From Clostridiales bacterium (GTDB lineage: Bacteria > Bacillota > Clostridia > Christensenellales > Pumilibacteraceae): 64,000 bases of DNA. Made by a program: the position numbers and the translations under genes. A model generated the notes under the pieces. It worked only from the letters and a program-made list of their open reading frames with translations. It did no database searches and was not told the DNA's origin. Within the stretch, counting starts at the first letter, position 1, and every line of letters begins with the position of its first letter. This document shows positions 41,296 to 52,300 of this stretch, piece after piece. The stretch is from positions 40,628-104,627 of the forward strand of contig JAIEFT010000040.1 in the NCBI GenBank assembly GCA_029066805.1, in the 5' to 3' direction.

Positions 41296-44200
41296 TTACT
41301 TTTTCTTTTTGTTGCCGCTACAGCTTATAAGCTTTTTCTTTTGCAGCATTTCTATGCTCTTGAACAGCTCTACGTAGTTGCTAGGCGCGCGATCGGACTT
41401 TTCCGCTTCTATGTTGTGCATAAGCTCGTCTATCAGCTCCTTCGCATACTTAAGCGCTCGCTCGCTCTTTATTCTGATCAAGCACGGCGTATCCGCATAC
41501 GACTTTACGCCCAACACGTCTTCCACATTGTACTTTGTTCCTGCGTACTTCTGCGGATCGAGCGCCAGATACACGCACAGCGTTTTGCCGCGCACTGCTA
41601 TGCGCGCATAGCAGTTCCTGCCGATGTAGAAGCTCTCTCGCGCACGGCTCATGTTTGCTCGTGCTTTCTTGTACGACAGCAGATAGTTCTTCAATTCCGA
41701 ATATCTGTTCTTTACGGCGTCGGTCGAGCTGATCAGCTTGGACAGAACGCTCTGGCTGTATGTTACCGTTTCCGCCGAGCTTGCGTCAAACGCGCCCGCA
41801 AAACCGTCGTCGGACGGAACTTCGGGATCGTCGTCATCTACTTCGGGCGTGATTTCGTCGTCGATTTGCGCAGGCGCGGGTGCAATTTCGGGCGTGACTA
41901 CCGGCTCGGGCGTAACCTCAACCGCTGCCTCTTGTGCGGCTGCCGCGTTCTCCGCTTGTACCGAGTTGATTTTTGCTTCGGCAACCTTTGCCGCGGCTTC
42001 CGCCACCATTGCCGCCGCCGCAGCTATCCTGTTTGCCGCTTCGGTTGCATTGTTGCCTAAGTCCGCGCTTGCGGCAGACTCGGTCGCGGTCGCGGGGTCG
42101 ATCGGCGCGGGCAGTGCAGCATTTTCCTCTTTGTTTTTCTTGCGGAAAATCAACACCAACAGCAGTATGATGATGAGCAGTGCAAGCACGCCGATCACTA
42201 TCCATATCCACCATAGATCATTCTTTTCGGGCTCGGTCGCCGCAGGCTTTACTGGCGCGGTTTTTTGCACGAACACGAACGCAGACAGCGAGTCGGTCGT
42301 ACACTCCGCGTAGTTGCCGTCGATTTTAATAGTAAGCTCTGTAGCCGCGCCGCCATGCACATGCATCAAGCCGAGCGTATTGCCCTCGGGCAGGCTGCGA
42401 AGCGCTTCGGGGATAAGCAAGCGTAGCGTGATCGAACCGTTGGGCTGAATTGCGTTTCCGTCCGCACCGACCAGCGTGATATCGAACGCCGCGCCGATAG
42501 TGCTCTCGATAAGATTGGACGTGTAGCCCTCGATAAGCCTTATGTTAAGCTTTGTGCCGATGGGGAAACCGTTAACGTTGCGCGCGGATAGCCAAACTGT
42601 GTTTGTACCGTCGACGTAAACGACAAGCTCGGATTCTAGAATGAATAGATTTGCGTCGAGCTTTGTTTTTCCTACAAGGACGTGGTTATTGTCGGTCGGG
42701 ACAAGCGTAGCCACTACCCCGTACTTACCGGGATCGGTAAAGCTGTTATTGGAATACGTGACAAGCACACCGTCGGGCAAGCCCGAAACACCGGTCAAGC
42801 TTTGCGCGCTGCCGTTGTATGCGACCGTCATATCCGCAAACGATACGCCGCTGACGTCGATTTCCTTAGGGGAAATAACAAGCTTGGTCGTGCAGTTGCT
42901 CGGCTTGACATGGTTGCCGTCCACGGCGAACGCCGCGGTCACGGTATAGTTGCCCGCATTGACAACGGCAACTTCATCGCCGCGCGATACGACGTTGCCG
43001 TCCTTATCGGTCACTATGTAAGACACGGTAACGCCGCTAGGCAGATTGTCCTTGACCTCGACAAGCTGCGCCGCGCCGGTATAAGTGAATTTGTACTCGT
43101 CTTTTTCGAAGCCCCATTCGTCGGTGTCGTAAGCAATAGGGTTGATTTTGACGGTGTAGAAGAATTTAGCGCCGTCAACCGATCCGGCGTCGCCGCCGTA
43201 CGCGTTGTAGTTGTTGGAGGTAATGCGGTAATAAACCTTATAATCCCCTGCATTTATCGGCTTAGGTCCGTCAAAAGCGGAAAGCTGCTCGAGCGTGCGG
43301 TAGGAGCTGCTGTCATTCCAGCTTGCAATGTTGTAGGAAACCTCGTAGCCGTAGTAGCTATCGTATTTGGACTTAGCCCATTCCCCGCTACGCTTAGTCG
43401 CGGTATCGTAAAGAAGCGCAACATTGAGATTGCTCTCCTCGAGCATAATAAGCTCGCCGGAGTAATTGCGCGATAAGGCCTTGCCCTTAAGTCCGTCCGT
43501 CGTTACGGTCAGTTCCGCCTTTTCGACGGTAAAGTCGAACGACATGGGGAACGACTCGTAAACAATATCGTTTTCGGTAACCGAATCCACGCTGACGGCA
43601 AGCACGTACTTGCCCGCGGGCATTGATTGGTTGATATAATCCGCAAACTCGGAATAAACAAACGATTCGCCTATTTGTTCCGCTTTGCCGTTTGCGCCTA
43701 TACGCAAAAGCTTGAATGTAGCGTTGCTGTCCGAAATAGTACCGTGCTCCAGCGCAGGCGCTACAGCGGTGACCTCGCCGCCGAAAGTAAAGTCTGCCAC
43801 ATAATAATCGACGGGGTCTTCCGCAGTGCTCGTAGGCATGATAAGTCCGTTGCCTATCGTGAGTATGTACCAAACCTTTTCGATATGCGCAGTCCATTTG
43901 CCGTTAACATAGTCGACCGTGACGGTCGTTCCGTACCTGGGATCGACAGTTCCCAAAACGTATTTGTAGTTGACCGAATCGGTAAGCGTAAGATCGACTA
44001 TTGCGGTATAACGCCCGATCTCCGTCGCACTGCGCGTGCCGGACGTGGAGTAATCCACATCCGTGGGGATATTTCCGGTATTGAGACCGACGGTAAGCTG
44101 CCTGTCGCGGAAGCGGGCAATCGACTGAAGTACGGGAGTAACCGACTTGGGCTCGCCGTACTCGGCGTGCTCGATATAGAAATACTTATCGCTGCCGTCC

Positions 44201-47200
44201 ACGGTATAGGCGTACACCGTGCCGTCGCGCAATACCGAACTCATGCCGGCAAGCGTCCACTTATAATCGACGGCGGTTGCCAAATCAACGACGTACGGCG
44301 TGATTGAAAACACAAACTCGTTTGTCTCGATATCATACTTGTCTATATTGAAGCTGTCGCTTCCGACAAGCGAGAACGTATAAGTGCCGACGTTCTTTAA
44401 CGCGGTTGCGCCGCCCGTCGCGACCATATTTACTTCGGCGTTCAATCCGGTAAAGCTCTGAACTGTTTTGCCCTCAAAATCCTTAAGCGCGACCTTGATT
44501 TCGCCCTTGTCGGATTCGCCGTTGTACTCGCGAGTATTGACGTTCTCGTTTTTGTACGTCCACTCGAGGCTGACCTTCTTTTTGACAATAGCCTCGACCT
44601 CGGTATTGCCGATTACGGTATAACTGCTTCCTTCCGCGGCTTCGCCGTTGACGTTCCATTCGACAAAGACTTCGTCAGTCCTCAAATTAAGAAGAACTGT
44701 TGTGTTGCCCACAGTGAGCTGCTTGTTGCCGAAGGTTATTACGGTGTCGCAAGGCACGGTAATGCCAGAATGCGACAAAGTTCCGAATCCGTTGGGACTG
44801 GAAATGGACACCTCGTAATTGTTGAGCGTTTCCGTAAATCTACCGTACAAATCGAGATTATCCGTGATAGCGGTATTGACAATGTCGAACGGCGTATAAG
44901 TAGCTCCGTTCTTTTTGTACCAGCCGAATGTGTATGTATACTGCGCTGTGTTTTCCTTTGTGGGCAGCACGCCGGTGTACGTGACCTTTTGCCCGTGCGC
45001 CACCAGCTTGGTCTGCAAAAGCGCATCGTCCTCGCCGTAAAATCTGACCGTGCGAGTGGTAACCTCCTCGTTGACTATCTTTGCCTCGCCGTTATCCAAA
45101 ATAATCTTTTTAAGGCTATCCGAGAAGAAATAGTCGGACGGATCGTCGCTGTTGTTGTATTCCTCATCGCTGTACCCGTCGGTAAACTTGCCCGTACCGC
45201 TCTCATGAGTAACGCCGATGTTGGCTGAATCATCAAGAGCGCCGACAACGGTCATAATGCGATAATTCGATACATATACATTGCTTAATTTTGTTTTTTC
45301 ACTATCATTATAGTTATCTTCAATAACGGGATTGCCGCTGATATTGAATTTAGGCGCGGTGTTAATAGTACTGAATTGAACGCCGCCGCCGTTGCCGTTT
45401 GTTCTTGCAACGTTTCCGGTGATCGTGCCGCCCGTCATATTGAACACAGCATTTTGATTAAGGTAAACGCCGCCGCCGCGATATCCGGAATTATCGGATA
45501 TTCTGCCGCCGTTCATATTGAATGTGGCGGGGGTAGTGCTGCTACTACCATAAACCAACACGCCTCCTCCCAAGCCGCTTGTCATGCTCGAAGTAGCATA
45601 GTTATTGGAAATTTCGGCTGCGTCGGACATAGTAAATGTGCCGCTATAGATTACAGCCACGCCACCTCCGGAATTATATGAGGAATTACGGTAAACTTTG
45701 CCGTCGGTCATAGTAAAGCTGCCGCTTCTTACACACACGCCGCCGCCATTGCCGTTGTTACCATAGGCTCTGTTTCTCGTAATTATGCCGCCCGTCATAT
45801 CAAATGAGCCGCCGTCTACATACACGCCGCCGCCTGAATCCGATGCATTGTTTTCCGATATTGTGCCCTTACTTATGGCAAACGTGCCGCTGCCTACATA
45901 TACGCCGCCGCCGTTAGACGTCGCATAGTTGCCCGATATAGCGCCGCCGATCATATTAAATGTGCCGCCTAATACAGACACGCCGCCGCCTTGTGACGCA
46001 TAACCGCCGGTTATTACGCCGCCCGATATTTCCACTTCCGTATTTATATCGTACTGGCTCTTAACTTTGTTGACGGCTGTGGGCACACTGTCTTTTAGCG
46101 TGAGATTGCCGCCGTAAACATTAAGATAGCGCGATTTGCTGCTGCTGCCGTTTAGGTTGAGAACATGCCCGTTAAGGTCGAAAATGACGACGTTGCCTTC
46201 GACAAGCCTACCCAAGTCCGCCGCATCGGACGCTACGATCGCGTCCTTCAACAAGGTCAACGTAACAGTGCCGGACGTAACGGCTTGCGCCGCTTTCCAG
46301 GCGTCCTCGAACGAATCGCAAATTTTTTCGACGCTGCCGTCGTCATATTCTACGACATGGTTGGTAACGGCGACCTCGCCGTCCCTTATATCTATGGAAT
46401 ACTCGGCGTTGTCCGCAAAAAAATGCGTTTGCGGATTGTCGCTGTCGTGCTCATAACTGCCGTAATCCACAGTAAACACGCCCGTGTACCTACCAACGTT
46501 GCCGACGTTGCTGAAAAGGCTGACGGAAATATGCGCGCCGCTCGTAAGCGCCCCGGTTATTTTGGCTTTTTGCTGATTGCCGTTGCTATCGCCTCTCTCA
46601 AGATAAAGGTTAGGGTTTTCGCCGCAGCTTACTATATTGCCGTCACTATCGACCGTGCCGCCTTTACCGACATTGTCTTTTATAACGGGATTGCCGCTCA
46701 GCTCGACGGTACAATTGCTTGCATATACACCGCCGCCGCCGCTACTACCGATATGCTTATTGCCGACGATCGTGCCGCCGCTCATTTTGAATGTGCCGGT
46801 TACATGCACGCCGCTGCCCAAGTAGGTCGTCGAATTGCCCGATATAGTTCCGCCGGTCATCTCGAACGTTCCACTACTGCCCACATAAACGCCACTGCCC
46901 ATATAACCGATATTATCGGAAATAGCCGCAGTGCCGGACAAATTAAACACGCCGCCGTCCACACACACGCTGCCGTGACTGGTCGTTCTGTTATTTGCTA
47001 TCTTGCCACCGCTCATGTTGAACGTGCCGTTTTTTAAATATACGATTCCGTTGGCGGCCTTAGTGTGAAGGATAGCTCCGTCGGTCATATTGAACGTGCC
47101 GCCGCTTACGTGCACGGCAGTACACGAGTAATTAGACGGCTTAGCTGAGCTATTGTTATTGTTGTTTCCTGCGATAGTGCCGCCGTTCATCTCGAACGTG

Positions 47201-48936
47201 CCGCTGTTTAAACGCACCGCTCCGCCGCTGTCCTTGTAATATCCGCCTGTTATTACGCCGCCCGACACTTGCACATTCCCATCGGTAATCGCGCTCCTGA
47301 TCGTGTTGGTAGATGTAGGAAGACTGTCTTTCAGTATAAGCGTGCCGCCGTCAACTATTATATTACGGTAATAAGCTGTGCCGCTTTCGCCGTTTAGGTT
47401 AAGCTTTTTGCCGTTAAGGTCGAGCGTGATAGTCTTGCCCGATACGACCGTGGCAAGCTGATTGGTAAGCGTAGCGTCGGAAAGCATCTGCACCGTCGCA
47501 GTAGCCTTAGCGAGCGCAGCATTCCAAGCCGCGGCAAAATCCGTATATTTGACCGGTTCGCCGTCCTCTACCGGAATAGTCGCGACGTAATTTACGAGCT
47601 TAACTTCACCCGAAGAGTCGGCATCGATACCTTTGCTTTCGCTATCTGCAAAGAAGTATGTGCTCGGGTGTACGCCGGGATTGTTGGTGGGATAACCGTT
47701 TGTAAAGGCGCTTGTACTCGAGTAAGTGACGCCTATTTTTGCTCCCGATTCAAGCTTACCCACATTAAACTTCATGCTTATGTACAAATTGCCAAAAGTA
47801 TCATTTCCGCGCATATTATCCGCAATTTCGGTAGTGCCGCTAAGCGTGAAATTATCCCCGTTCCGTATAAAGAATACAGCGCCTGTGTTGTCGTTGGTCG
47901 ATAAGTTATGCGATATCTTGCCGCCACTCAAATTTAACGTGCCGCAGGAATACACGCCGCTGCCGTTCTGCGCGGTGTTATGCGATATCTCGCCGCCGCT
48001 CATTTTGAACGTGCCGCCAACGTCATACACGCCGCCGCCTGTGTTGCCGGCATTATTATAGGATATATTGCCGAGGCCGCTCAGATTGAACTTGCCTGCG
48101 GACGCAACAAACACGCCGCCGCCCGCGGTGGTACTATAATTGTAAGATATCGTGCCACCCGTCATGCTGACCGTGCCGCTGGCGTATACGCCGCCGCCCT
48201 GCTTTGAGCGGTTGCCTGCAATGCCGCCGCCGATGATGGTAGTATTGCCGGAATTCATAATAGGGCTATATACGTAACTGCCATCGGCGGGAACACAATC
48301 AAAGCCGGTTATTACGCCGCCAAGCACTTGCTTTTGTTCGCCCGTACCTGCCACCGTGATCGTGTTATCAGCTTCGGGGTTGCTGTCCGACAACGTAAAA
48401 GTCAGATCCTTTCCTATTGCAAACCAGTTGACCGCCCCGCTGTCTTCATTGGTATCGAGGTCAAAAATATGCCCGTTAAGGTCGAGCATAACGTCTCCCA
48501 CAGCGTTGACTCCATTCAAAACGTTGTCGTCCTTGAGCGTACCGGTGCGATCGGAAACAGGCTTACTGTCAACCGTTACGTCGTTGAGCAGCGTTATGAG
48601 CGCAGTCTCATTAATGGCTGCGTTCCACGCTTCGCTCATCTTGTCGTAGCCCGTGGTTGTAAGCACGCCGTCGTTGTCGATAGTGACGGCTATGTCCTTA
48701 TCGACAGAGCTTAAGTCGACTTCGACGCCCTCAAACGCAGACGCGGAAAGCTCCGGCTGCACGGTATCGACCTTTACGACCGTGGCTGTTTTCGGCATAA
48801 AAAATATGCAACCGAGTACAGTTGCACATAGCAGCAAAAGCACAGCCGTTACTACTCCGAAAACCTTAGCTTTGCAATTGATTGCCACAGGGTTTTCCCC
48901 GCCGCGGCGCGTCAATCGATTGCTGTTCTTCATCAT
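41296..48936 (-). CDS. Giant beta-helix surface protein, membrane anchored (paralogue 1)
   Basis: 2546 residues. N-terminal signal/anchor helix (KVFGVVTAVLLLLCATVLGC); ~100-1290 long right-handed beta-helix of repeats like GGTFNMSGGKIANN and GGGVYVGSGTF in two or three blocks separated by LNGKKLNLNG-type segments; an InlB-like unit ~1300-1350; MBG/Ig-like repeats ~1400-2160; a single helix WWIWIVIGVLALLIIILLLV near 2250; Ala/Pro-rich stretch; and a conserved ~160-residue C-terminal domain (SYKKARANMSRARESFYIGR, LCVYLALDPQKYAGTKY) found in Clostridial proteins, function unknown, presumably cytosolic. Likely an adhesin. Promoter at 49013-49041. Confidence 0.88.
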   Translation of the reverse strand: MMKNSNRLTRRGGENPVAINCKAKVFGVVTAVLLLLCATVLGCIFFMPKTATVVKVDTVQPELSASAFEGVEVDLSSVDKDIAVTIDNDGVLTTTGYDKMSEAWNAAINETALITLLNDVTVDSKPVSDRTGTLKDDNVLNGVNAVGDVMLDLNGHIFDLDTNEDSGAVNWFAIGKDLTFTLSDSNPEADNTITVAGTGEQKQVLGGVITGFDCVPADGSYVYSPIMNSGNTTIIGGGIAGNRSKQGGGVYASGTVSMTGGTISYNYSTTAGGGVFVASAGKFNLSGLGNISYNNAGNTGGGVYDVGGTFKMSGGEISHNTAQNGSGVYSCGTLNLSGGKISHNLSTNDNTGAVFFIRNGDNFTLSGTTEIADNMRGNDTFGNLYISMKFNVGKLESGAKIGVTYSSTSAFTNGYPTNNPGVHPSTYFFADSESKGIDADSSGEVKLVNYVATIPVEDGEPVKYTDFAAAWNAALAKATATVQMLSDATLTNQLATVVSGKTITLDLNGKKLNLNGESGTAYYRNIIVDGGTLILKDSLPTSTNTIRSAITDGNVQVSGGVITGGYYKDSGGAVRLNSGTFEMNGGTIAGNNNNNSSAKPSNYSCTAVHVSGGTFNMTDGAILHTKAANGIVYLKNGTFNMSGGKIANNRTTSHGSVCVDGGVFNLSGTAAISDNIGYMGSGVYVGSSGTFEMTGGTISGNSTTYLGSGVHVTGTFKMSGGTIVGNKHIGSSGGGGVYASNCTVELSGNPVIKDNVGKGGTVDSDGNIVSCGENPNLYLERGDSNGNQQKAKITGALTSGAHISVSLFSNVGNVGRYTGVFTVDYGSYEHDSDNPQTHFFADNAEYSIDIRDGEVAVTNHVVEYDDGSVEKICDSFEDAWKAAQAVTSGTVTLTLLKDAIVASDAADLGRLVEGNVVIFDLNGHVLNLNGSSSKSRYLNVYGGNLTLKDSVPTAVNKVKSQYDINTEVEISGGVITGGYASQGGGVSVLGGTFNMIGGAISGNYATSNGGGVYVGSGTFAISKGTISENNASDSGGGVYVDGGSFDMTGGIITRNRAYGNNGNGGGVCVRSGSFTMTDGKVYRNSSYNSGGGVAVIYSGTFTMSDAAEISNNYATSSMTSGLGGGVLVYGSSSTTPATFNMNGGRISDNSGYRGGGVYLNQNAVFNMTGGTITGNVARTNGNGGGVQFSTINTAPKFNISGNPVIEDNYNDSEKTKLSNVYVSNYRIMTVVGALDDSANIGVTHESGTGKFTDGYSDEEYNNSDDPSDYFFSDSLKKIILDNGEAKIVNEEVTTRTVRFYGEDDALLQTKLVAHGQKVTYTGVLPTKENTAQYTYTFGWYKKNGATYTPFDIVNTAITDNLDLYGRFTETLNNYEVSISSPNGFGTLSHSGITVPCDTVITFGNKQLTVGNTTVLLNLRTDEVFVEWNVNGEAAEGSSYTVIGNTEVEAIVKKKVSLEWTYKNENVNTREYNGESDKGEIKVALKDFEGKTVQSFTGLNAEVNMVATGGATALKNVGTYTFSLVGSDSFNIDKYDIETNEFVFSITPYVVDLATAVDYKWTLAGMSSVLRDGTVYAYTVDGSDKYFYIEHAEYGEPKSVTPVLQSIARFRDRQLTVGLNTGNIPTDVDYSTSGTRSATEIGRYTAIVDLTLTDSVNYKYVLGTVDPRYGTTVTVDYVNGKWTAHIEKVWYILTIGNGLIMPTSTAEDPVDYYVADFTFGGEVTAVAPALEHGTISDSNATFKLLRIGANGKAEQIGESFVYSEFADYINQSMPAGKYVLAVSVDSVTENDIVYESFPMSFDFTVEKAELTVTTDGLKGKALSRNYSGELIMLEESNLNVALLYDTATKRSGEWAKSKYDSYYGYEVSYNIASWNDSSSYRTLEQLSAFDGPKPINAGDYKVYYRITSNNYNAYGGDAGSVDGAKFFYTVKINPIAYDTDEWGFEKDEYKFTYTGAAQLVEVKDNLPSGVTVSYIVTDKDGNVVSRGDEVAVVNAGNYTVTAAFAVDGNHVKPSNCTTKLVISPKEIDVSGVSFADMTVAYNGSAQSLTGVSGLPDGVLVTYSNNSFTDPGKYGVVATLVPTDNNHVLVGKTKLDANLFILESELVVYVDGTNTVWLSARNVNGFPIGTKLNIRLIEGYTSNLIESTIGAAFDITLVGADGNAIQPNGSITLRLLIPEALRSLPEGNTLGLMHVHGGAATELTIKIDGNYAECTTDSLSAFVFVQKTAPVKPAATEPEKNDLWWIWIVIGVLALLIIILLLVLIFRKKNKEENAALPAPIDPATATESAASADLGNNATEAANRIAAAAAMVAEAAAKVAEAKINSVQAENAAAAQEAAVEVTPEPVVTPEIAPAPAQIDDEITPEVDDDDPEVPSDDGFAGAFDASSAETVTYSQSVLSKLISSTDAVKNRYSELKNYLLSYKKARANMSRARESFYIGRNCYARIAVRGKTLCVYLALDPQKYAGTKYNVEDVLGVKSYADTPCLIRIKSERALKYAKELIDELMHNIEAEKSDRAPSNYVELFKSIEMLQKKKLISCSGNKKKK

Positions 48937-49012
48937 AAACTCACCTCACTGCATTATTATAGTAATGCACAAAATAGTTGCTTGCAAACTTGCAAGTGCG
49001 GATTTATACTTT

Positions 49013-49041
49013 ATTATATCATTATATGCGCATATTGTCAA
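49013..49041 (-). promoter_or_regulatory. Promoter of giant surface-protein gene 1
   Basis: Minus-strand TTGACA (49036-49041), 17-base spacer, TATAAT (49013-49018). Identical spacer words to the promoter of gene 2. Confidence 0.8.
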
Positions 49042-49160
49042 TAAATTAGAAATTATTTTTTCACATATAATATTAGAGGATTGATGGGAGTAATTGCTTT
49101 TCCGCTTTTCGCTTTCCCCCTCGCGGGAAGGCTAATATGGTTTCCGCACCGCCACTTTTT

Positions 49161-49203
49161 TGTCACTCTGAACGTTTCTTGCCCACTGAAGAGTCTCATC
49201 CTT
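49161..49203. repeat. Dispersed intergenic repeat (TGTCACTCTGAAC...GAGTCTCATCCTT)
   Basis: Same family as 56204-56237 and the arms at 34003-34090. Preceded by a CGCTTTCCCCCTCGCGGGAAG unit that is also found at the other gene's upstream flank. Confidence 0.6.
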
Positions 49204-49209
49204 ATTATA

Positions 49210-49317
49210 ATTCTGCATTCTGCATTCTTAATTCTGCATTCTGCATTCTGCATTCTGCATTCTGCATTCTGCATTCTGCATTCTGCATTCTGCATTCTGC
49301 ATTCTGCATTCTGCATT
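49210..49317. repeat. Heptanucleotide tandem repeat (ATTCTGC)
   Basis: About fifteen units of ATTCTGC with one TTAATT interruption near 49228, between the terminator of gene 2 and the promoter of gene 1. Single or double copies of the same word occur near 29140, 29690, 33930 and 34110. Confidence 0.9.
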
Positions 49318-49319
49318 AC

Positions 49320-49357
49320 AAAGCAACGGCTTCCCTTTTTAGAGAAGCCGTTGCTTT
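49320..49357 (-). terminator. Intrinsic terminator of the second giant surface-protein gene
   Basis: Same hairpin as 41250-41287 (AAAGCAACGGCTTC stem). Confidence 0.85.
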
Positions 49358-49365
49358 GTTTTTAC

Positions 49366-52300
49366 TTACTTTTTCTTTTTGTTGCCGCTACAGCTTATAA
49401 GCTTTTTCTTTTGCAGCATTTCTATGCTCTTGAACAGCTCTACGTAGTTGCTAGGCGCGCGATCGGACTTTTCCGCTTCTATGTTGTGCATAAGCTCGTC
49501 TATCAGCTCCTTCGCATACTTAAGCGCTCGCTCGCTCTTTATTCTGATCAAGCACGGCGTATCCGCATACGACTTTACGCCCAACACGTCTTCCACATTG
49601 TACTTTGTTCCTGCGTACTTCTGCGGATCGAGCGCCAGATACACGCACAGCGTTTTGCCGCGCACTGCTATGCGCGCATAGCAGTTCCTGCCGATGTAGA
49701 AGCTCTCTCGCGAACGGCTCATGTTTGCTCGCGCTTTCTTGTACGACAGCAGATAGTTCTTCAATTCCGAATATCTGTTCTTTACGACGTCGGTCGAGCT
49801 GATCAGCTTGGACAGAACACTCTGGCTGTATGTTACCGTTTCCGCCGAGCTTGCCTCGAACGCGCCCGCAAAGCCGTCGTCGGACGGGACTTCCATATCG
49901 TCGTCGTCTACTTCGGGCGTGATTTCGTCGTCGTCCGATTGCACAGGCGTAGCTGTGGGCGCAGGCGCAGGCGCAGGCGCAGGCGCTGGCGTAGGTGCAG
50001 GCGTGACTTCAACCGTTGCCGCTTGGGGGGCTGCCGCATTCTTCGCTTGTGCAGAACCGAGCTTGGCTTCGGCTACCTTTGCCGCGGCTTCCGCCACTAT
50101 TGCCGCCGCTTCGGCTATCTTGTTTGCCGCTTCGGTTGCGTCGCTGTTTGTGTCCGTGCTTGCGGCAGGCGCAGCTGCGGGCGCAGGCGCGGGCTGCGGC
50201 GCGATCTGTTCGATGTTGTATACCTTTTTCTTTCTGCGCAACAGCAACACCAAAAGCAGTATGATGATAAGCAGTGCAAGCACGCCGATCACAACCCATA
50301 TCCACCACATGCTGTTGTCGTTTGACTCGGGCGCAGCGCTCGGCGATTGCGAGCTCTTGACAAACACGAACGGCGAGAGCGAATCGACAGTGAACATAGC
50401 GTAATCGCCGCTTCTTACAAACGATACAGGCTCTGCGGAATTGCTCTTTACCTGCAAAATCGCAAAGTCTTCCTTGCGCAGGTCTTCGGGGATAAGCAAG
50501 CTAATAGTTATTCTGCCGGCGGGCGTAACGGACTCATTGCCTTTTTTGAGCGAAATATCGTACGCCGCCTCTATATTTTCCTCTATTTTGTCGTTTTTGT
50601 AGTTGGGCAGCTCCTTAACACTGAGCTCGATATTAGACTCAAAGCCCTTATCGTTTTCGGCGCTGACCCAGACTTTGTCGGGCTCCTCGTCCTTGACCAC
50701 CTCAAGCGTTTTGGCAAGAATGGTAAGCGTAGCGGTGAGCTCGGGATTGCCGACAAGCTTATAAACTTTATCGTCCGCGCTGAGCTTTGCCGTTACGGTG
50801 TAAGTACCGACCTCGGTTTTTTCGTTACCGTCGTACACTACCTTGATAAACGACGGCGCGCCCTTGACGAAAATGCTGTGTTCGTGATCGTTGTACACAA
50901 ACGTGCCGTCTTCGAACGTGATAGAGCCGAGGTCGAATTCGGTAAATATAGTGAGCGTAGCGGTAAGCTCGGCTTTTCCGACAAGCACATAAGCGTCGTT
51001 ATCCGTGCTGAGCTTTGCCGTTACGGTGTAAGTGCCGGCTTCGGTTTTGCCGTTGCCGACGTACTCCACCTTAATAAAGTCGGGTGCATTCGTAACAAAA
51101 ATGCTGTGTGCCTTTTCGTCGTACTTAAACGCGCCGTCCTCAAACTCGATTGTGCCCAGATCGAACTGCCCCTGATTGATTACGACCGTAAAGAAATGCT
51201 CCTCGCCGCCGCCGTAGCTTGTGCTGTAGTTTTTGAACGCGGCGCGGTAGTAAACTTTGTATTCGCCCATGCCGACGGGACGGATACTCTCATCCTCGGT
51301 AAAGTCCTCAAGCTCCGCTTCGGTGCGGTATACGTATTCGTCCCAAAGCTCGAGATAGTACGCAAGCGCCTTGACCTCGCCGATATCGTAGTACGCGCCG
51401 TAAGCGACGCCCGCCCAAACGCCCGAGCGCGTAGGCGCTCCGGTCGTAGTGACGGTAAGCGCGTCGTCCTTGTACAAATGCACCTTGCCGTCGTAGGAGT
51501 AGGTGTATTTTTTGCCCTTTATGCCGTCTTGCACACTGAATCCGCTCGTCGCCCTTGATACCCTAAAAGTGATTACTTGCGTAAACGGCTCGAAGTAAAG
51601 CATGCTGCCCGTTTCGGCCTCGCCATTCCACCAGTGCACGTGGTTATTGGAGGTAAGCGAAACTTTTTCGGCAGAAACATTCAATCTGTACTCGCCCGAC
51701 GGCATAGACTTATTTATGTAGCTTTGGAACGCGTAGCGATTGAACGGCTCGCCTATCTTGGTAAACTCGCCCGTCGAACCGACGTCGCGGCGGTACAGCT
51801 CGAACATGACTTTGTTGTCCGTTTCCTCAAATGTATATGTGCTGTTATATTCGCCCTCGTCGCCGTGCTCGAGTCTCGGCGCATATACAATAACGTCGTC
51901 GCCGTAAGTCCAGTCGGCTATGTCGTATTCCTGTCCGTAGGTTGCTATGCCGTTCTGCGACAGCAGCGCGTTGGATATGTTGACTATGTACCAATTTTTG
52001 GTTACGGTAGCGGTCTTGCCCTCCGTGCCGATATCTATTTTCATCCCGCGATTTTGATCGATCGTACTGCCCAAATAATAGTAGTAATTGATGTTGTCGT
52101 TAAGCCCGAGAGACGCATACGACGTGTAAGCGCCGACATCCTTTTTGCTATTGACATCATATCTTACGTTGACGTTTGCATTGTCGGCATTAAACACAAT
52201 AGTGAGCTCCGTATTGCGATATCTGACTATAGACTCCACTACGGAAATTTTTCTGTCCAAAACAAGATCGGACTGCTCATTGTAGTAATATTGAGGGTTG

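Noticed and set aside
41170..42313. Plus-strand ORFs rich in Arg/Cys opposite the giant genes
   Set aside because: Shadows of the repetitive minus-strand coding sequence; nearly identical at 49-50 kb only because the real genes are duplicated there.
49210..49317. CRISPR array
   Set aside because: Uniform 7-bp tandem repeats without spacers and no cas genes.
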